Below, in pieces: positions 55,674 through 64,000 of a stretch of DNA of 64,000 nt. The notes below the pieces were generated by a model. It had not been told where the DNA came from and did not search any database. It saw only the letters and a program-made list of their open reading frames with translations. Origin of the DNA: Conchocele bisecta (Eukaryota; Mollusca; Bivalvia; Lucinida; Thyasiridae); assembly GCA_029237695.1 (NCBI GenBank), contig CM055278.1:74504297-74568296 (forward strand). The letters are read 5' to 3'. Both the position numbers and the translations under genes were made by a program. Position 1 is the first letter of the stretch. Each line of letters begins with the position of its first letter.

Positions 55674-55755
55674 CCATACTGTACAGCCCCCAGGTGTTGA
55701 TTCCCCAGGAAGAAAAGATTATTGTGGATGATGGAAGTGGGGACGCTCAGGAAAA
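55674..55755 (+). CDS. ARHGEF7: ARHGEF7/beta-PIX exon: PQVLIPQEEKIIV block
   Basis: An 82-bp exon after a strong acceptor (TGTATCTGTTTCTGTCCCACAG) and before GAAAA|GTAAGT. It enters in phase 1 and leaves in phase 2. With the single T left by the 15735-15827 exon the first codon becomes TCC (Ser), so the join reads ..TVNS-S-ILYSPQVLIPQEEKIIV. Vertebrate beta-PIX reads TLNSSSRKESAPQVLLPEEEKIIV here. The rest, DDGSGDAQEK, is acidic linker leading to the GIT-binding region. If the 21303-21404 cassette is included, the junction codon is GCC (Ala) and the frame is kept. The acceptor is about 40 kb from the previous secure exon. Agreement of phase and sequence makes this exon secure. Confidence 0.95.
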
Positions 55756-55761
55756 GTAAGT

Positions 55762-55812
55762 ACAGCGGAACATCTCTAAATCGGACACCCTGTGGCACTG
55801 GCCTTACCGTAA
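55762..55812 (+). mobile_element. Single Tigger-like end next to the exon donor
   Basis: TA|CAGCGGAACATCTCTAAATC GGACACCCTG, starting 6 bp after the exon. Directly downstream GCACTGGGATG(A/G)CACATTGCTG CACAAGGTGCAATTTGACA occurs twice (55829 and 55904), a 75-bp duplication. Confidence 0.6.
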
Positions 55813-56004
55813 ATAACCCTAAATATTCGGCACTGGGATGACCACATTGCTGCACAAGGTGCAATTTGACAAACTCCAAATAATAAAGCGAACACGCCCC
55901 ATGGCACTGGGATGGTCACATTGCTGCACAAGGTGCAATTTGACATACTCCAAATTCATTTCTTACCGGACTGCCGACTTGCATGATTTGGCCCCTCTTG
56001 TACA

Positions 56005-56275
56005 TTTTCTGCCTTCTGATACTTGAGAGCTAAATCATGGTATACCCCATTAAAAATAATAAGATTAGTACTGATCATATTGCTCTTGGGGTTGGAGCTA
56101 AGTGACTCTGGTGTGATATGGACCTGGCACCAGGTCAGAATATTCTAATTTCAGGGCTGATATAAATTTTTCTGTAAATATTGAGCTCTGATTTTGGGAA
56201 TTTCCCTCATTACAGACCGGTTAAATACCGGATAATAGTCCAACCTGTTGCCCGGCCTGTTGATAGGCCGCAAAT
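56005..56275 (+). mobile_element. SINE-like repeat, GGACCTGGCACCAGGTCAG family, copy
   Basis: TGTACATTTTCTGCCTTCTG, GGTATACCCCATTAAAAATA, GATATGGACCTGGCACCAGG, TGTAAATATTGAGCTCTGAT, CCTGTTGATAGGCCGCAAAT. Nearly full length. Confidence 0.8.
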
Positions 56276-56635
56276 AATATTTTGAGTATGTCAAATTGTA
56301 CTATGTGTACCAAATTGCAACATTCTTAGTGCCTTCGATGGGTTTTACTGTGGTCTATGTCTAATGACAAAAACATTCAGCATTATATACCCAATTACAA
56401 CACCGTAAGGATGTCATTGTTTTAATTTTGAAACGTTTATCACTATTCACCATGTATGTTCATGATTGCAAAGCACGAACATATATCATACAGTGGTCAT
56501 ATACATGTACCAGTGGAATCTCTTAAACCAAACACCCTGCTAAGCAGTAGCGGTATAAATAATTGGAACTAACAAATGTGATAAGACACATTTCCTAAGC
56601 CACATCCATTATAGTAAAAGTATATATTAAAAACG

Positions 56636-58040
56636 GGAGTTACCGTATTATGTATTCACCTTGTACGGGCGGGCGGGCTGGCGGGCACAGCTTGTCCATG
56701 CAACAAAAGTAAAAGTGCTACTTGATGGATTGTAATCAAATTCGGTATACATGTTTATCACGGCAAGACAAAGAAGCCTATTGATTTTCCAAAAAAATTT
56801 ATGCCTAATTTCCCCTTGGCGGCCATTTTTATATGACCAAAATATTATGTTTTACCGCGGGGCATGCTGGCGGGCGGTGGACAGAACAACTGCATAGTTT
56901 GTGTACACAACTCCTCTGAAATCGATCTGAAACTATGCACATGTCTTCTACACATATTGAAGATGTGCATCTTGGTGTTCTTATGCCGAAAAAATATTTT
57001 TTAACAAAAATATCATTTATTCTACGTTTTTGTATACAATTCTATATAGGGTACCTAGTTTGTGTACACCGTTCAGTCAATCGATTAGAAACTATAGACA
57101 CATCTTCTACACATATTGAATATGTGCACCTTGGTGTTTTTATGCCGAAAAAATATTTTTTAACAAAAATATAACCTTTTTAACTTAGTATTTTTTTCTA
57201 CATTTTTGTATTCAATTCTACGGTACAGAGTTTGTGTATACAACTCCTCTGAAACCACTCCGTCATTTGATCTGAAATTATACACACGTCGTCTACACAT
57301 ATTATGCCGAAAAAATATTTTTTTAACAAAAATATCACCTTTTTAACCTAGCCATTTTTCCACATTTTTATATCCAATTCTATATAATATTTACTTTGCA
57401 CATCTCTACCTAAATTAGTATACCTGTCTATCACAAGAAGAGGAAGAAATAACACTATAGATTTTCAAATTCTCATTAATGTTTTTTGCCTTGGTGACAG
57501 CTTCACATTTCTGCATCTTTACTGTCTGGCCCATCTTCGACAGTGCGTATTTTGCGACTTACGGCACTCTTGTTAATTTTCGCACTCCTTATCCTTGTTC
57601 ACGGAATAACTCAATTTCTACTTGACGGATCATAACTAAATCATGGCAAGACGAAGAAGCCTATTGATTTTGAAATATTTCCGTTGAATTTTCTCCCCTT
57701 GGCGGCCATTTTTAATTTTCGGACTCTGTATCCTTGTCCATGTGATAACTGAAGTTCTACTTGACGTATCGTAATTCAGTATACATGTTTATCACAGCAA
57801 GACGAAGAACCCTATTGATTACTTTAAAATATTTCCCATGACTTATCTCCTCTTGATTTCGAAATATTTCCGATGAGTTTTTTCCCCTTGGTCAAGTTCT
57901 GCTTGACCGATTGTAACCAAATTCGGCATGCATCTTTATCACGTCAAGATGATGAACCCTATTGATTTTCAGTGAGTTATCTCCCCTGGTTGACTGGCCT
58001 TGCCTCGACGGGCATATATTGTGCCTTCGGCACCCTTTTT
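56636..58040 (+). mobile_element. Tandem-array element related to 24828-27197
   Basis: A (GGGC)n tract at 56668-56692, then repeated CTTGGCGGCCATTTTTAATT / CAAATTCGGTATACATGTTT blocks. A middle part of three units (56880-57400) has TATGCCGAAAAAATATTTTT TAACAAAAATAT. The 3' end is CGACGGGCATATATT, a GTGCC-TTC-GGCAC stem and CCTTTTT. Another terminator-like GCGACTTACGGCACTCTTGTTA lies at 57555-57576, so two elements may be fused. Confidence 0.65.
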
Positions 58041-58086
58041 GAGTATACATGTATCAAAAATACTAGATATTGTATTGTGATGTCAG

Positions 58087-58173
58087 ATATAGCAAAATCA
58101 TGCCAGTGCAGAAGCCCGAGAACGTCGTTAAGAGCCCAGAACCTATAAATAGTAAACCCAAACCCTGGGCAGG
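58087..58173 (+). CDS. ARHGEF7: Candidate ARHGEF7 exon, KP-rich, 28 codons
   Basis: After TTGTATTGTGATGTCAG and before GCAGG|GTAAGT lies an 87-bp block. It accepts phase 2, the exit phase of the 55674-55755 exon, and also exits in phase 2. In that frame it reads YSKIMPVQKPENVVKSPEPI then NSKPKPWAG, with no stop. A second acceptor AG six bases further (ATATAG) would remove two residues without shifting frame. The lysine/proline composition suits the linker before the GIT-binding region of beta-PIX. No direct homologue is recognised; support is phase agreement, a consensus donor and codon-like composition in a non-repetitive stretch between a tandem-array element and a small simple repeat. Confidence 0.6.
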
Positions 58174-58182
58174 GTAAGTTCT

Positions 58183-58262
58183 CGGAATGAAATGTTGTCG
58201 GAATGTTGTCGCAAGTGAATGCTGTCGGAATGTTGTCTCACATGAATGTTGTCGGAATGCCA
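58183..58262. repeat. Short simple repeat (GAATGTTGTCGG)
   Basis: Five spaced copies of GAATGTTGTCG or close variants immediately after the exon donor region. Confidence 0.8.
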
Positions 58263-58454
58263 CTATAGAAATGATACGTCTGTTGTTGTTGTTTCCTGAC
58301 TGTGGCTCTCAGTTCCAGCCGCTGATGTTTTGGCTGAACCTCTCCTGTACAATGACTGTGGATGTTTTATCATAAATGGAAGTTTCAAAATCGTTATCAC
58401 TTACCTGTAAAAGTCACTGAATGCTTTTATGAGAAAGAGGAAGTCTTAACCCTT

Positions 58455-59012
58455 ACTGTCAGTTTCACGAAAGCTGCCCAAATTTTACGGCTATATAAAC
58501 AATTAAAAAACAAGATTTCTTTTGATAATATTAAATTAAAGGAAAAATTAAGGATGAGCCTTCTTTTTATTTTGTGAAATTTGGTAAAATATTGATTTTA
58601 TTGCGAAAAAACAATTTCCCCATGTTAAATCCCCATAGACATCTTCACGGAGTGAAGATGTCTATGGGGATTTAACATGGGGACATTTTTTTTGAATTTT
58701 AGAAATACTGGACCGATTTTTAAAATTTAACTTTTGTTTTCTTAGTTAGATCATATCCAAGCTATCTAGTCAATTTCCAAATTTTTTCGTTTTTTGACTC
58801 CTCCCACACTTCCTTACCACTTTTTCCCCCATGTTAAATTCCAATAGACAGATCAATTTTTCGTAATAAAATCAATATTTGACCGAATTTCACGAAATAA
58901 AAAGAAGGCTCATTCTTAAATTTTCCTTTAATTTAATATTATCGAAAATAATATTGTTTTTGAATTGTCTAAATGGCCGTAAAATTTGGGCAGCTTTCGT
59001 GAAACAGACAGT
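58455..59012. mobile_element. Foldback MITE, ACTGTCAGTTTCACGAAAG family
   Basis: ACTGTCAGTTTCACGAAAGC at the left, GCTTTCGTGAAACAGACAGT at the right; centre AATCCCCATAGACATCTTCA / TGAAGATGTCTATGGGGATT. Intact reference for 11011-13507. Confidence 0.9.
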
Positions 59013-59215
59013 AGTATGCGGGAAACAAAAACTGTCGTCTGCTGTTGTTTCATAGTTTGTCATTTTTATCAATGAAAACATAGTTTGGCAACACTTTAGA
59101 ATCATTTGTACTGGAAATGATTCTACTATTTTGTCAAACTGCCTTTTCTTGACAAAACGAGAATGAAAAGAAATAACTGACGTCAAAATTTAATTCAGCA
59201 TTGTAAGGGTTAAAA
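59013..59215. mobile_element. MITE, ATGCGGGAAACAAAAACTGTCGTC family, copy 6
   Basis: Directly abuts the previous element. AAACTGTCGTCTGCTGTTGT, core ATCATTTGTACTGGAAATGAT, right AATTCAGCATTGTAAGGGTT. Confidence 0.8.
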
Positions 59216-59449
59216 TTGTTATTACTTTCCTGTAAAACTCATTGAATTAGGAAGGGATGTTTCAAAATTGTTCTGGCTTCCCTGTAAACTTCTATACATG
59301 TTGATATAAGAGCGGTTACAAATGTATAAGTGCTGTGACTTTTCTTGGAAAATGGTAATCGATAACTTCCTATAGCTGTCCTCTCGCCAAACTCTGAAGT
59401 CTTACTCTTTCAATGTGAGAAACAATTTGCAAAATCAATCGATCAAGAT

Positions 59450-59583
59450 GTAAATATTCCATTCTGATTTTGGGATTGTCCCCCAAATGCAGCAGGTTAA
59501 ATACGGGATTGAACCTGTTTATCCGCGCCTTAAATGGCTTTAGCTGTTGATAGGCCGTTAAACACCAATAAACAAACAAACAG
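59450..59583 (+). mobile_element. SINE-like repeat, 3' half
   Basis: TGTAAATATTCCATTCTGAT, CAAATGCAGCAGGTTAAATA, GCTTTAGCTGTTGATAGGCC and a (CAAA)n end. Confidence 0.75.
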
Positions 59584-59708
59584 CACATGTGATTGGTGGG
59601 GGGGGGGGGGAGGGGACGTTGTGCTTTGCACTTGAAGTTCCACCTGTCTGTCCGTCCATCCAGTTCTAGTCTGTGTCAATTCAATATGAGATGTGTGAAA
59701 CAGACCAC

Positions 59709-59800
59709 ATTTGGAAGTCTCGGACACGTGACATAGGAAATGCCCATTTAATTTTTTTCAAAGGACATTACCTATGTCACAGGTCCGAGTCTTCCACCTG
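59709..59800. mobile_element. Short MITE, GGTCCGAGTCTTCCACCTG end, copy 3
   Basis: TTGGAAGTCTCGGACACGTG ACATAGG pairs with CCTATGTCACAGGTCCGAGT CTTCCACCTG. Same family as 10354-10535, with the interior reduced. Confidence 0.8.
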
Positions 59801-59854
59801 GGGAACAGAAGAAGGTTGGACTCCAAACGATTGCACAACAGCTCTACAGGCTGA

Positions 59855-60050
59855 TTGGAATGGACCTGGCACCAGGTCAGGATATTTTAATTTCAGGGCT
59901 GAATATATACGTTTCTGTAAATATTCAGTTCTGATTTTGGGAATTTCCCTCATTATGGACAGGTTAAATACGGGATAGTCCAACCCATTAGTCTGGCCTT
60001 AAAAGGCCTTAGCTGTTGATAGGCCATTAAACACCAATAATCAATCAATC
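59855..60050 (+). mobile_element. SINE-like repeat, GGACCTGGCACCAGGTCAGG, central and 3' part
   Basis: AATGGACCTGGCACCAGGTC, GTAAATATTCAGTTCTGATT, GGCCTTAGCTGTTGATAGGC and a (CAAT)n tail. Confidence 0.8.
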
Positions 60051-60117
60051 AATCTATAGGCTGCCATTCGACCAGGACATTCTTTCAGTGCTAAATTTGA
60101 CAGGCGGTTAAACACCA

Positions 60118-60320
60118 TTAACCCTTTCATGCCGAGGATACGCCATGATATTTGCGGAAAATCCTAAATATTTCCTTCTATGCATGCGCTCAGAAGTATA
60201 CGTCGCTACCACCATTTGAACCATCTCTGTCACAAGATATACTTTAATTGAGAAATAACAAAAATAAAATATTTAATAAATTTCATACCCGTAAAGGTGT
60301 ATTGCGAAAGGAATGGGTTC
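60118..60320. mobile_element. MITE, AACCCTTTCATGCCGAGGAT family
   Basis: AACCCTTTCATGCCGAGGAT at the left, GCGAAAGGAATGGGTT at the right, with the central palindrome shortened (GTATACGTCGCTACCACC). Confidence 0.75.
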
Positions 60321-60324
60321 AATA

Positions 60325-60680
60325 TAAAATAATTCCAGCACAAAAATATTTACACAATTCCCTAACATTTGATTGGCTCGTAGCAATTTATATCCCAGTA
60401 AACTCCCACGCCGAACTACTTTCCGTAACCGTGAGGTGCAGTTAAAATAATTCTTAAGAAAACGGAAAATAAACACATTTTCTTGATGAATTTATTTCAA
60501 ATGCTGGAATTATAAGGAATGAATTGCCTTTTTGTTGAATTTATCGGGGATATAAACTTGGAATAGTCGCGGGAATACTGGACGAGGCCTTCCGGCCTTC
60601 GTTCAGTATTCCCGCGACTTTTCCAAGTTTATACCCCGATAAATTCCACAAAAAGGCCATTCATTCTTATAATAAATTCA
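60325..60680. mobile_element. Long-hairpin MITE (GAATGAATTGCC stem), copy 2, inverted relative to copy 1
   Basis: Reverse complement of 27863-28215 over about 350 bp, including TAACTGCACCTCACGGTTAC read on the minus strand and the long stem with AGTCGCGGGAATACTGGACG. Confidence 0.9.
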
Positions 60681-60839
60681 CTGCTGACGTGCTTCCCATC
60701 TGTATATGACCTGACTGTTGAACAGACCTAAACCCCAATCAATCGATCTAGAATCTACAATCATGTGCGCAATAATTGCCCAATCTAAGGGTTAACAAAA
60801 CTACCAATTGAGAAGCATAATCTTGAGGTTAACCCATTA

Positions 60840-61152
60840 AATGTGGGATACAATTACAATTATAGTACCATGTAGTATGAAACATTTTAGGGGAAAAATC
60901 CTATTTTCTTTATTTCATCTCGAAAGTATATGTTGTTACCACTCATTTCAACCGTCTCCATATCATAACTTGTGGAATTATTGTGCATTTGGCTGCCAGC
61001 TGTTCAAACTGATGCAAATAAATCACGGAAACCGAACGTTTACCGAAACTTATCCTTGTGAAGAGAAGATTCTTCTGAATGCTGTAGTTCATATGACTGC
61101 ATATGTGAATGACTGTTGTATCTTTCTTATCAGTTTGCTTAGTGTGTGTTAT
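60840..61152. other. Intron or flanking sequence with a MITE fragment
   Basis: 60850-60960 matches the 29395-29565 MITE (TTTCATCTCGAAAGTATATG TTGTTACCACTCA). The rest is not recognised. Frames here are short and show no family signature. Confidence 0.4.
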
Positions 61153-61305
61153 TGTCGAGCCCGCTTGCGGAAAGCGAGACATAGTGATCACAATGACGTC
61201 CGGGTGCCCGTGCATCCATCCGTCCTTCCGAAATCTACGTTAAGTTTTTAAAAATACCGTCAAATGCCTCGGCGGGCTCGACATGCGGGCCGCGGCCATC
61301 TGGTA
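61153..61305 (+). mobile_element. Minimal tandem-array-type element without an array
   Basis: TTGTCGAGCCCGCTTGCGG with a CCGCTTGCGGAAAGCG hairpin, a short GTCC-like tract, the inverse GCGGGCTCGACATG, then a GGCCGCGGCC stem and ATCTGGTA. Only about 150 bp, so it defines the minimal ends of this group. Confidence 0.7.
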
Positions 61306-61596
61306 TTACATTAACAGTAGCTATTGTTGTTTTTATCTGTTAAGCGTCCACCTGGATAGCCAAAACCTACTTATGTATCCGGTAAAAACAAATAAGGCTT
61401 TGAAAATTGCAAATTTATTTTAAAAACTTCCTCAACCCTTCGCAAAGGGTTGACAAAGTTTTTAACATAAATTTAAATTGCCGCTAAATAATAAGAAAAC
61501 ACTCTTATTAAACTTATTAAATGTAAAGTCCCAAATCAATTTTCATATTATTCACTAGTAAATAGTGTAAAATAGCATACAAAGTTTGTTTGTTTT

Positions 61597-63636
61597 TAGC
61601 TCACCTGAGCGAAGCTCATGTGAGCTATTGTTACCGCAATGTGTCCATCGTCCGTCGTCCGTCGTCCGTCGTCCGTCGTCCGTCGTCCGTCGTCCGTCGT
61701 CCGTCGTCGTCGTCCATGAACATTTTAAAACGTCTTCTCCTCGATAACCATTAGGCCTATAGTCACCAAACTTCATGGTGAAGGTCCTTAGGTAGGGGGA
61801 TTACAAAATTGTTAAAATGACGTCATTACGTAATCCAAGATGGCCGCCGTCTAAAAATAGCACAAATTCTTCAAAAATCTTCTTCTCAAGAACCGCCAAC
61901 CGGATTTCGACAAAACTTGGTAGGAATGATCGATGTACAATGCTCTTTCAAAGTTGTTAAAATGGTGACCCCGGGGTCAAACATGAGTGTGGCCCGTGGG
62001 GTCAAATTGGGGTCAAATTTTTACTGAATATGGTCATATCATATATCAAATCGAAGGTATCAACGAGGCGATCACTCTGGTGCATTTTTTCGGATTGCTA
62101 TGTCATCCAAGTTGGCCGCCGAAAGGTCCAAAGGTCGTTCTTTTATTAGAGATTTCAAAATTCTTCTTCACACGAACTACTTGGCCAATGGTGGCCAAAC
62201 TTCACAGTTATGGTCCATGGGTGAAGCCTTTTCAGATTTGTTAAAATGGAGGTCGTCGCTAATCCAAGATGGCCGCCGTCTAAAAATAGCACAAATTCTT
62301 AAAAAATCTTCTTCTCATGAACCGCCTGCCGGAATTCGATGAAACTTGGTAGGAATGATCGATGTACAATGGTCTTTCAAAGTTGTTAAAATGGTGACCC
62401 CGGGGTCAAAAATGGGCGTGGCCCATGGGGTCAAATTGGTATCAAATTTTATTTTTGACTGAATATGGTCATGTCTATATCAAATCGAAGATATCAAAGA
62501 GGCGATCGCTCTGGTACATTTTTTGTTGAAATTGGATGGTCATGTCATCCAAGATGGCCACCGAAAGGTCAAAAGGTCGTTCTTTTATTAGAGATTTCAA
62601 AATTCTTCTTCACACGAACTGCTTGGCCCATGGTGGCCAAACTTCACAGTTATGGTCCATGGGTGAAGCCTTTTCAGATTTGTTAAAACGGAGGTCGTCG
62701 CTAATCCAAGATGGCCGCCGTCTAAAAATAGCACAAATTCTTAAAAAATATTTTTCTCATGAACCGCCAACCAGATTTCGACGAAACTTGGTAGGAATGA
62801 TCGACGTAGAATGCTCTTTCAAAGGTGTTAAAATGGTGACCCCGGGGTGAAAAATGGGCGTGGCCGGTGTGGTCAAATTTTATTTTTGACCAATTATGGT
62901 CATGTCATATATCAAATTGAAGGTATCGATGAGGCGATTGCTCTGGTGCAATATTTGTCGGAATCGGATGATTATGTCATCCATGATGGCTTTGGCATTT
63001 TGTATGTGACAGTTGAATCTGGTTATACCCCTTATAAGAGTAATCATACCGGTATTACTTTTAAATAAGGGAAGGGGCCAAGTGACTTTGGTGCGGTATG
63101 GACCTGGCACCAGGTCAGGTTATTCTAATTTCAGGGCTGAATTTGTTGTATCTCGATGTAAATATTCCGTTCTCATTTTGGGATTTTTCCCCCAATGCAG
63201 CAGGTTAAAACAGGATCGAACCTGTTTGCCCGGCCTTACATGACCTTAGCTGTTGATAGGCCGTTAAACACCAATAAACAAACAAACAAACAAACAAACA
63301 AACAAACAAACAAACAAACAAACAAACAAACAAACAAACAAACAAACAAACAAACAAACATCCATGATGGCCTCCAAAAGGTCCATTTATTCGAGATTTT
63401 GAACGTCTTTTTCTCAGGAACCACATGGCCGATGCTGGCCAAACTTTATAGTAAGTTAAGATCCTTGGGTGAAGCATTTTCATATTTGGTAAAATGAGAG
63501 TCATCGCTTAATCCAAGATGACCGCCATCTAAAAATAGCACACTTTTTTTAAAACACATATGAACTCAATGTCACATTCTCCTCTGGTGTTCATGGAGTC
63601 AGGTGAGCGAATTAGGGCCATCATGGCCCTCTTGTT
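61597..63636 (+). mobile_element. Tandem-array element (AGCTCACCTGA / TCAGGTGAGC), about 432-bp units
   Basis: TTTTTAGCTCACCTGAGCGA with a CACCTGAGCGAAGCTCATGTG foldback, (GTCGTCC)n at 61650-61712, then three long units with AATCCAAGATGGCCGCCGTC, TTGTTAAAATGGTGACCCCG and AGAGATTTCAAAATTCTTCT. The inverse TCAGGTGAGC is followed by an AGGGCCA-TCA-TGGCCCT stem and CTTGTT. A SINE-like copy with a (CAAA)n tract (62995-63360) is nested in it. Confidence 0.88.
62995..63360 (+). mobile_element. SINE-like repeat, full copy with long (CAAA)n tail
   Basis: GTATGTGACAGTTGAATCTG, GGTTATACCCCTTATAAGAG, GGTATGGACCTGGCACCAGG, TGTAAATATTCCGTTCTCAT, CCAATGCAGCAGGTTAAAAC, GACCTTAGCTGTTGATAGGC CGTTAAACACC, then about 21 CAAA repeats to 63360. 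Confidence 0.85.
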
Positions 63637-63683
63637 TCATAGAAGTACTGTCAAAACCTACCCGCACGCGGACGCTTAACAGA

Positions 63684-64000
63684 GGACGAAATTACTATAG
63701 CCTTAGTTCTTCTCTAGTGATATAGAAAATTAATTTGTAGATTTTCATCCAAATTTTGGAAACGCTAGGACGGGTGGCAGTCTTTTGTTATTCATTTTCT
63801 ATTGCTATTGGTTCAAAATTAGTGTAATGAAACAGTACTGGCCTAAAATGACCTCAACTGTTGATGAACCATTAAATGCCATTCAAGAAACATCAAATGT
63901 GTGCAAATAACAAATAATTTGGCAGTTTATTTTACGGCCAACAAACTTCAACTCTGTTAGTGTTAGTCTCAAGCTCTCAAGCATGGCAACTATTTACTCA
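63684..64000. other. Intron or flanking sequence, nothing recognised
   Basis: AT-rich; the TGACCTCAACTGTTGATGAA / CCATTAAATGCCATTC stretch near 63850 is a weak relative of the SINE tail. Confidence 0.4.

Larger units (their letters stand above)
61336..63683. mobile_element. MITE, TCTGTTAAGCGTCC family, split copy
   Basis: Left part 61336-61596 and right part 63637-63683 (CTACCCGCACGCGGACGCTT AACAGA) match 52969-53285. The 2.04-kb element at 61597-63636 sits between them. Confidence 0.9.

Noticed and set aside
63281..63360. (CAAA)n tract as a functional microsatellite
   Set aside because: It is the 3' tail of a SINE-like copy.

Overview
This is a eukaryotic, intron-rich and AT-rich window, most likely from a marine or freshwater bivalve mollusc. 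The mollusc call rests on the dispersed repeats: hairpin elements carrying GTGACTGGAGAAATGGGGC, tRNA-headed SINEs ending in a TTAGCTGTTGATAGGCCGTTAAAC-type tail (read here in two parts), and tandem-array elements that begin TTTAGCTC and end CTCTTGTT. These are repeat types I associate with bivalve genomes; the species is not determined. No bacterial operons, rRNA genes, true tRNA genes or CRISPR arrays are seen.

The only host gene I can support is a beta-PIX / ARHGEF7 family gene (a Rac/Cdc42 exchange factor that binds PAK and GIT) on the + strand. It is scattered over about 53 kb as small exons with matching splice phases: 4964-5091 (end of the PH domain), 5789-5999 (the CLRPSPPLRP block), 15735-15827 (the VIEAYCTSAKTR block), 21303-21404 (candidate symmetric cassette), 34026-34207 (candidate alternative last exon), 55674-55755 (the PQVLIPQEEKIIV block) and 58087-58173 (candidate symmetric cassette). 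The SH3, DH and early PH exons lie upstream of the window, and the GIT-binding/coiled-coil exons lie downstream. After the VIEAYCTSAKTR exon three possible continuations all accept the same phase. This is the position where vertebrate beta-PIX isoforms also diverge.

Everything else is intron filled with repeats. 1-4.9 kb: nested TA-target DNA transposons and a 48-bp satellite. 5.1-5.8 kb: a CCAAT-rich minisatellite filling a 697-bp intron. 6-13.5 kb: hairpin MITEs, SINEs, and a foldback MITE that received a pogo-like element containing a broken LINE. 13.5-21.3 kb: mixed MITEs and a tandem-array element. 21.8-27.2 kb: three large tandem-array elements, one nested in another. 27.2-36.6 kb: a dense MITE field, including a MITE whose interior expanded into a 53-bp satellite. 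36.66-44.03 kb: a 7.4-kb array of G-run units that appears to have grown inside one SINE copy. 44.4-46.5 kb: a second copy of the transposon material seen at 3.3-4.1 kb. 48.2-51.3 kb: a 42-bp satellite, open on both strands but not a gene. 51.4-64 kb: more MITEs, SINEs and tandem-array elements.

Two themes deserve attention. First, a group of at least eight tandem-array elements shares one architecture: insertion between T residues, family-specific subterminal inverted repeats, a GC-rich microsatellite, a satellite array, then a 3' hairpin followed by TCTTGTT or ATCTAGTT. Two insertions can be proved inside this window against unoccupied copies of the target. This resembles non-autonomous Helentron-type rolling-circle elements. 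Second, four unrelated arrays of this group carry a nuclear-receptor-like TCAAGGTCA / AGGTCA motif in nearly every unit. Several simple satellites can also be traced to a fragment of a MITE or SINE found nearby.
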